Assembly: GCF_011745365.1 (NCBI RefSeq)
Contig: NW_024468914.1
Span: 1,882,001-1,946,000 of the forward strand
Source of the DNA: Cryphonectria parasitica EP155
Taxonomy: Eukaryota > Ascomycota > Sordariomycetes > Diaporthales > Cryphonectriaceae
Reading direction: 5' to 3'
DNA: 64,000 nucleotides
Under the pieces are notes generated by a model. The model made no database searches and had not been told where the DNA came from. It saw only the letters and a list, made by a program, of their open reading frames with translations. A program made the position numbers and the translations under genes. Of the stretch, positions 59,781 to 64,000 are shown piece after piece. Position 1 is the stretch's first letter. Every line of letters starts with the position of its first letter.

Positions 59781-59962
59781 GTTTAGATTACCAAGATCTT
59801 ATAGCGCTCTTTTTTTTCCTTTTTTTCTTCTTTCTTCTTTCCGTGAATTCCGTATCAGGATTCAAGAACCCGGAGTAAGAAAAGCATACAAAATCAGCAA
59901 TATAAACTGACACTGCACCGGCCTCTCCTCCGTTATACTAACTAAATTCAATCATTGCGATT

Positions 59963-60433
59963 ATGGCTTCACTTACGCCCACTTCGGAAGACGGTGTCAC
60001 ACTAGTTGGATCTCCAGAGTCCTGGCGATCCTGCAGCTCTAGCTGCGATGAAATTGCAATTGAAGACAGCTTTTTCAATATGGATGCCTCTGAAGGTTCA
60101 CCTTTTCTCCGTATTTTGTACGCATCAGATCGGAATTTTCGGGGTAGTAAAGTCGAATTTATCCAGCTTCTGCTTGATGCTGGAATCAATATTTTAGGGC
60201 ACGACAGTGCCGGCAACACTGCCCTGCACATTGCGGCTTGGGATACAGATCTGGTCCAAGACAGCAGTGAAACGCTTGGGTCACAGATGATCAGAATGAT
60301 GCTTACAAACCGGCCAGAAGTACAGGCTTATGTCACTGCGTTGAATGACAACGGCTAGACACCTTTGGATGTGGCGAGGGAGTGTAGAAATGTCTCCTGC
60401 GTAGAGTTTCTATGGAGCATTGTAGGAACCTGA
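59963..60433 (+). pseudogene. Short ankyrin-repeat protein with one in-frame TAG
   Basis: ATG 59,963 opens 131 codons to TAG 60,356-60,358; the same frame continues TPLDVARECRNVSCVEFLWS to TGA near 60,433. The ankyrin repeat consensus is interrupted exactly at the codon before TPLDVA, where Gln (GQTPLDVA) is normal, so CAG to TAG is likely. Residues about 60-90 include FIQLLLDAGINILGHDSAGN and TALHIAAWDTDLV, one clear ankyrin repeat. The N-terminus is Ser/Thr-rich (PESWRSCSSSCDE). About 155 residues if read through. Its 24-bp tandem array neighbour begins 28 bp downstream. Confidence 0.65.
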
Positions 60434-60461
60434 TTCAGAGAAATGAAATCCGGGTTGTGGT

Positions 60462-60968
60462 AGTCTGCTACAAGATTCCTGCTTCATCCTACTACTAGAT
60501 TTCGGATTTCATCTACTATCAGATTTTGTATTGCATTTGCTAGTAGACTTTAAGATTCATCTGCTAGCAGACTTAAGATATCATTTGCTACCAGATTTAG
60601 CTGCTACCAGACTCCAGAGCTCATCTGCTACCCGACTTGAGATATTTTCTGTCATCAGACTTATTGCTACCAGACTAAGGGGCTGATCTGCTATCAGGAT
60701 TCAGAGCCCACCTGCTACCAGGGTTCCGGCCTCATCTATTATCAGCCCACAGAATTTAACTATTACCAGGCTTCAGAGCCCACCTGCTACCAGAATCCAG
60801 AGCTTATCTATTACCAGACAACAGAGTTTATCTATCACCAGGCTTCAGAGCCCACCTGCTACCAGGATTCAGACCTCATCTAGTACCAGACCACAGACTT
60901 CATCTACTACCAGGCTTCAGAGCTTGTCTGCTACCAGAATTCAGAGCTCATCTATTACCAGACCACTA
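60462..60968. repeat. 24-bp tandem repeat array (about 21 units)
   Basis: Units such as CTTCAGAGCCCACCTGCTAC + CAGA repeat every 24 bp for about 507 bp, with alternating unit types (CTGCTACCAG and CTATTACCAG) and two shorter units near 60,580-60,670. 24 is divisible by 3. In the right half one plus frame gives repeated eight-residue units x-Q-S-x-S-x-T-R with no stop for about 80 codons, and another gives Y-Q-x-x-E-L-I-Y with a single stop, but neither has a start or obvious host gene. Confidence 0.9.
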
Positions 60969-61019
60969 GAGTAGAGCTCAAGCCACCAGGACCGAATCGC
61001 CTGATTCAGTTGAGGCGTG

Positions 61020-61546
61020 AAGTCTAACCCAGCGTCGAATCTCTCCCTGAGGCTGCCGTTTCAAAAGATATAACTGCCACTTACAGATACAGGACATAAT
61101 TGTCATAAAAATCAGACATAACAATACAATGCCAAGTGATACCCAAGCTGTGGGCGACCATCTGCCATTTTTCGCTGTGTAAACATTTACAAGAATAGAA
61201 ATAAGTCCGCTTAAAGAATTTAGGGCTCCAGATCTGAATTATTAGCAAAGGGGCATATAGTATTAAAAAGGTATCCTTACAAGAACAGACGAGATAGTAG
61301 CCAGTAAGGATTTTTCGAGAATTTGGCTCATAGATAAGCAACACCTGCAAGTCCTGCACAACAGAATATAGCAGATACTGGCAAAAGCGGTATATGTTGA
61401 AGAAAGGATTCTGATTTCTGAAGCGAGGTGAAAGTCCCAGGCAAGACCAGAACTCCAGAAAGAACGCTGCAAAGGGCCCCTACTGCTGCAATATTATAAT
61501 ATGCAGGGACGCTATTCGCCTGGAGAATCACGTTGCTGTAATCCAT
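61020..61546 (-). pseudogene. Small multi-spanning membrane protein, pseudogene
   Basis: ATG 61,546 opens 72 codons: MDYSNVILQANSVPAYYNIA, then two hydrophobic segments around LVLPGTFTSLQKSES, ending SAIFCCAGLAGVAYL. Beyond the first stop the other minus frame supplies NPYWLLSRLFL, then after a shift KCLHSEKWQM and HSLGI, which correspond to the VYTAQNGRWSVTA-type loop of a fungus-specific four-helix membrane protein. Multiple stops and shifts. It is divergently placed (358 bp apart) from the ankyrin gene at 61,905. Function of the family is not established. Confidence 0.55.
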
Positions 61547-61904
61547 ATTTTGACAGATTGATCTTATTTTTTGGGTGTAAGGTCACAGTGGAGTTGCAAT
61601 TAAATACTTCTTGAACCCCTTCAAACCTATTCCTGAATTCTTGAATCGCAGTGGCAGTACTTAAAGCGTTGTGCAAAGTAGACCTTGTACTAAATATATC
61701 CTTAGCGATATGCTCAGAGGTCTACGGCCTAAAAATAGGACCCTATTGTGAAAGTGGCGCCTCGCAGAACCGCTGCGTCCAGAAACGAGAACAGCGCACC
61801 TGAAATTGAGAAGCCGCCGACTGTTTCCGGTCGAGCCACAAGTCTTCTTAAAAACCCTTGCTGCACCTGTCTGATGGCAGGCAACTTGTAGCATTATCTT
61901 CGTC

Positions 61905-62624
61905 ATGACGTCCTCCTCGGTCCCTTCCCATATCATGTCTCTTCCTGACGCATCTCCGGTTTGGCCTGACCCGCAGACTGAAGAGTGTGACTCAACTGCT
62001 CTTGCTACTGCTATTTTAGCCGGCGATGTGGAGCAAGTACGCAGCCTTGTCCGTATGGGGATCGGGCTGACACAGAGCCACCATTGGGTTCTGTACGAGG
62101 CTTGTCTGCAGGGTGCGCACATGGTCGACATCTTGCTGACCTCCCAGCGAGTGAACTTCAGCACCTTCATACCTAATGCGACCGGCGATCCCCTTTTGTT
62201 CTTTATTCTTCGGACACCATCATCCCGCTTTTCCACAGAGAGTAAGGTGGCCACTGTTGCGCAACTGCTAGACAACGGCATCGACCCTTGTCCGCTCGAT
62301 CGGGTCGGACAGACGGTCTTGCATGCTGTAGCGGGTGTACGCCCTGAGAGTGGTCCCCTCCTGTCACTTCTGCTCAGAATATCTGCGAGAGTACACATCA
62401 ACTCTCAAAATACCTTTCTTGACACGCCACTAGCGGTCACTATCCTCTCGGGCCATTTTGAGGCCGCTCAAATTCTTTTGGAGCACGGGGCAGATGTCCA
62501 TGTAAAGATGGAGTGGGGGGAATCTGTGGTGCAATTCGCGCTGCGGCGTAATAACCTGTCCCAACGCACTAGACAGCATCGGAGCCTGGGGCAATGCAGG
62601 CCCGGCTTGAACTCTGTCCGATAG
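61905..62624 (+). CDS. Ankyrin-repeat protein
   Basis: Open for 239 codons from ATG 61,905, the longest undisturbed protein-like frame in the non-repeat part. Ankyrin repeats: STALATAILAGDVEQVRSLV (about residues 29-48), a weak repeat around LYEACLQGAHMVDILL, a repeat at KVATVAQLLDNGIDPCPLDR + VGQTVLHAVAG (about 105-135), and DTPLAVTILSGHFEAAQILL + EHGADVHVKMEWGES (about 175-210). After FALRRNN (about 219) the sequence loses repeat character, so the C-terminus up to the stop may be frameshifted or truncated. Divergent partner of the membrane-protein pseudogene at 61,546. Cytosolic or nuclear protein-protein interaction role expected from the fold only. Confidence 0.6.
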   Translation: MTSSSVPSHIMSLPDASPVWPDPQTEECDSTALATAILAGDVEQVRSLVRMGIGLTQSHHWVLYEACLQGAHMVDILLTSQRVNFSTFIPNATGDPLLFFILRTPSSRFSTESKVATVAQLLDNGIDPCPLDRVGQTVLHAVAGVRPESGPLLSLLLRISARVHINSQNTFLDTPLAVTILSGHFEAAQILLEHGADVHVKMEWGESVVQFALRRNNLSQRTRQHRSLGQCRPGLNSVR

Positions 62625-63296
62625 GGAAGGTGGGATCAAGACGCGTACTGTACGGTGAAGGGATAGCCAAGCGCGACCGGAGTCATCCCTCGTCGTTTCA
62701 GTGTCATCGGAGGTATCCTCTTCCGACCAGGTGAAGCTCAACTCGGGGTCAGTGTTGTTAGCATCCCAGAAGACGCCGCAGTAAAAGTCGACCTTCCTGC
62801 CGTAGAGGAACTAACGGTCTTGGACTTCGATTTGATGTTTTTCCCAGGGCGACGATCCACATAGACCACAAGCAAGAGCCCACGGTTCCCTCACATCGAT
62901 GTCGCTCTCGCGGCAGAATTTCTCGAAACCAGATGTTGCATTCCAAAAGGTTGTCTCGTAGTCGGCCGTAGGTCTAGATTCAGGATGCAATGTCGAGCAG
63001 CCGACACAGTAATGGAGCCGCTCCTTAGCATCCCCCTCAAGTCTCTGAAGCAGCTGGTTTTGAGCAGACTAAATTGAGGCTTTCCAATGGGTCCCGAATT
63101 CGGTTGTTTCCCACCAACTTGGACGCTCGACAGGCACAGGACCGCAGATACGCCGCAACTCATTAATACTGGAATCCAACGGATAAAGATCCCAAACACG
63201 GTAACAAGATAGATAGAAGCAAAACCTGTTAACCGTTTCCAAATGCTCGGCAATCCAAAGGATCAATTCACTTAAGAGTCTCTCAAAGTAATTCAC
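62430..63296 (-). pseudogene. F-box-like protein pseudogene
   Basis: ATG 63,296, MNYFERLLSELILWIAEHLE resembles an F-box start (LPxELxLxIAExL). The frame has TAG at 63,069-63,071 and another near 62,812, both where Gln/Trp is likely, and otherwise continues to about 62,430. After the first TAG: NQLLQRLEGDAKERLHYCVG + CSTLHPES, the Y/C-C-x2-C-x2-L-H pattern common in Pezizomycotina F-box-like proteins. Then FWNATSGFEKFCRES and an acidic stretch FTWSEEDTSDDTETTRDD. The 3' part overlaps the end of the ankyrin gene on the other strand, so one or both are truncated there. Confidence 0.6.
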
Positions 63297-63519
63297 CTAA
63301 TTCAACGGAGTGGATGCCGTGGCGGAGTGTTCTAAACTGGGTTCCACTGCAATAATTCCTGTACGGGGATTGGTCAAAGGTCACGTGAAGAGGTACCTCC
63401 AGGGATCTCCGCGTTTGAAGAGGAGGAAAGTGTAGCATCGTGCCTTCCTAATATAGACGGAAATCGTTGAAAAAGGTGGTGGAGGCAAGCGCCGCAGGCC
63501 GCGCCGCAGGTAAGGGGGT
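63297..63519. other. Intergenic, with GCGCCGCAGG direct repeat
   Basis: No gene. GCGCCGCAGG occurs at 63,489-63,498 and again, after CC, at 63,501-63,510, just before a strong hairpin. Confidence 0.5.
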
Positions 63520-63538
63520 CCAGGGGGTTTCCCCCTGG
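63520..63538. repeat. Perfect 8-bp stem hairpin at a composition boundary
   Basis: CCAGGGGG TTT CCCCCTGG, an 8-bp stem with a 3-nt loop, directly preceded by TAAGGGGGT and followed by AT-rich TAATTAATTAATG. May be the terminal hairpin of a mobile element; no terminal CTRR directly after it. Confidence 0.7.
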
Positions 63539-64000
63539 TAATTAATTAATGCTCTTCGATGAAGATTTGAATATAGATAATTTGAAGCTATTCAGATATT
63601 TCTATTAGTTATTGAGGTTCTTATCAATCTTATCTGTACTGAAAACAGGCCTGCTAGCCTGCTATAGCAAATGCTAGCTATATGCCTGCCATCTATATAT
63701 CTATCCACCCATCTTTCTTTCTATCTAATAGAAAAATTTGCAACAAAATAAACAAACAAATAAACGAACAAACAAACCTACAAATCATTCAACAGAGCCC
63801 TCAAACCATCATCGCTATCGAGGTCTATTCAAAGTACGTTTCAGTGAACTCGTTGCTTAGCTAAGTTAAGAGTATACTCTATTTCAGCGCACCCATTACT
63901 CCCGCGCATTACAAGTGCACTCAATCATAGTGCACTCACCACTAGCCTTCGTTACAAGCGTGCTCTAGCTGAATGCACTCATTACTGCTTTTCATTACAA
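63539..64000. other. AT-rich tract ending in degenerate tandem repeats
   Basis: No supported gene (a 60-codon plus ORF at 63,682 is low-complexity). From about 63,875 to the window end, units of about 43-46 bp recur, built around TGCACTCAnnACT and CATTACAA/GTTACAA. The array probably continues beyond the window. Confidence 0.45.

Noticed and set aside
61661..62401. 246-codon minus-strand ORF opposite the ankyrin gene.
   Set aside because: Composition typical of an antisense shadow (Arg/Ser/Cys/Trp-rich), and the plus strand has clear ankyrin repeats.
63520..63538. Rho-independent-type terminator.
   Set aside because: Strong hairpin but a fungal nuclear context and no downstream T-run or upstream gene in the right orientation.
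1..64000. CRISPR arrays, rRNA or tRNA genes.
   Set aside because: None seen. The tandem arrays lack spacer/repeat alternation, and no cloverleaf with conserved tRNA boxes was recognised by eye.

Overview
The window looks like an accessory, repeat-driven compartment of a filamentous ascomycete (Pezizomycotina). The reasons are short spliceosomal introns with GT/CTAAC/AG signals, fungus-specific families (FunK1 kinase, RING-like/patatin protein, ankyrin and F-box proteins), and pervasive C-to-T/G-to-A decay of the RIP type. Glutamine and tryptophan codons have become stops, catalytic Asp codons have become Asn, and the DNA is rich in TpA. No intact housekeeping gene is visible.

Layout. (1) 1-3,906, 36,008-36,182 and 43,684-44,513 are one AT-rich host DNA type carrying a dispersed palindrome close to AGCATATGCT. 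(2) 3,911-36,007 is a three-level nest of LTR retrotransposons. An outer Ty3/gypsy-type element, family B (319-bp LTRs, 4-bp TSD ATAT), is interrupted by a full-length second copy of B (13,729-26,044, TSD ATAC). It is also interrupted by a chromovirus of family A in the opposite orientation (26,512-33,974, TSD TATCT). Removing both insertions leaves 12,309 bp for the outer B, against 12,316 bp for the inner B, which supports this reading. (3) 36,183-43,683 is a second complete A chromovirus (TSD AAATA). (4) 44,514-63,540 has normal GC content and is a gene graveyard: degraded ORFs, a protein-kinase-like pseudogene, a small spliced gene, a chimeric Ty1/copia remnant, a FunK1 pseudogene, a patatin-like phospholipase pseudogene, two ankyrin genes around a small membrane-protein pseudogene, and an F-box-like pseudogene. 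(5) 63,540-64,000 returns to AT-rich and repetitive DNA.

Most notable content. Both A chromoviruses carry, between pol and the 3' LTR on the opposite strand, an apparently spliced gene for a Cys-rich/coiled-coil protein. Its stop codon overlaps the pol stop codon tail to tail. Family B is unusually large and carries extra ORFs downstream of a single gag-pol frame: an antisense Ser/Lys-rich/acidic ORF, a sense ORF of about 323 codons, and a sense ORF of about 668 codons directly before the 3' LTR. I do not recognise these three B proteins. All homology statements come from reading translations and family knowledge; no search was run.
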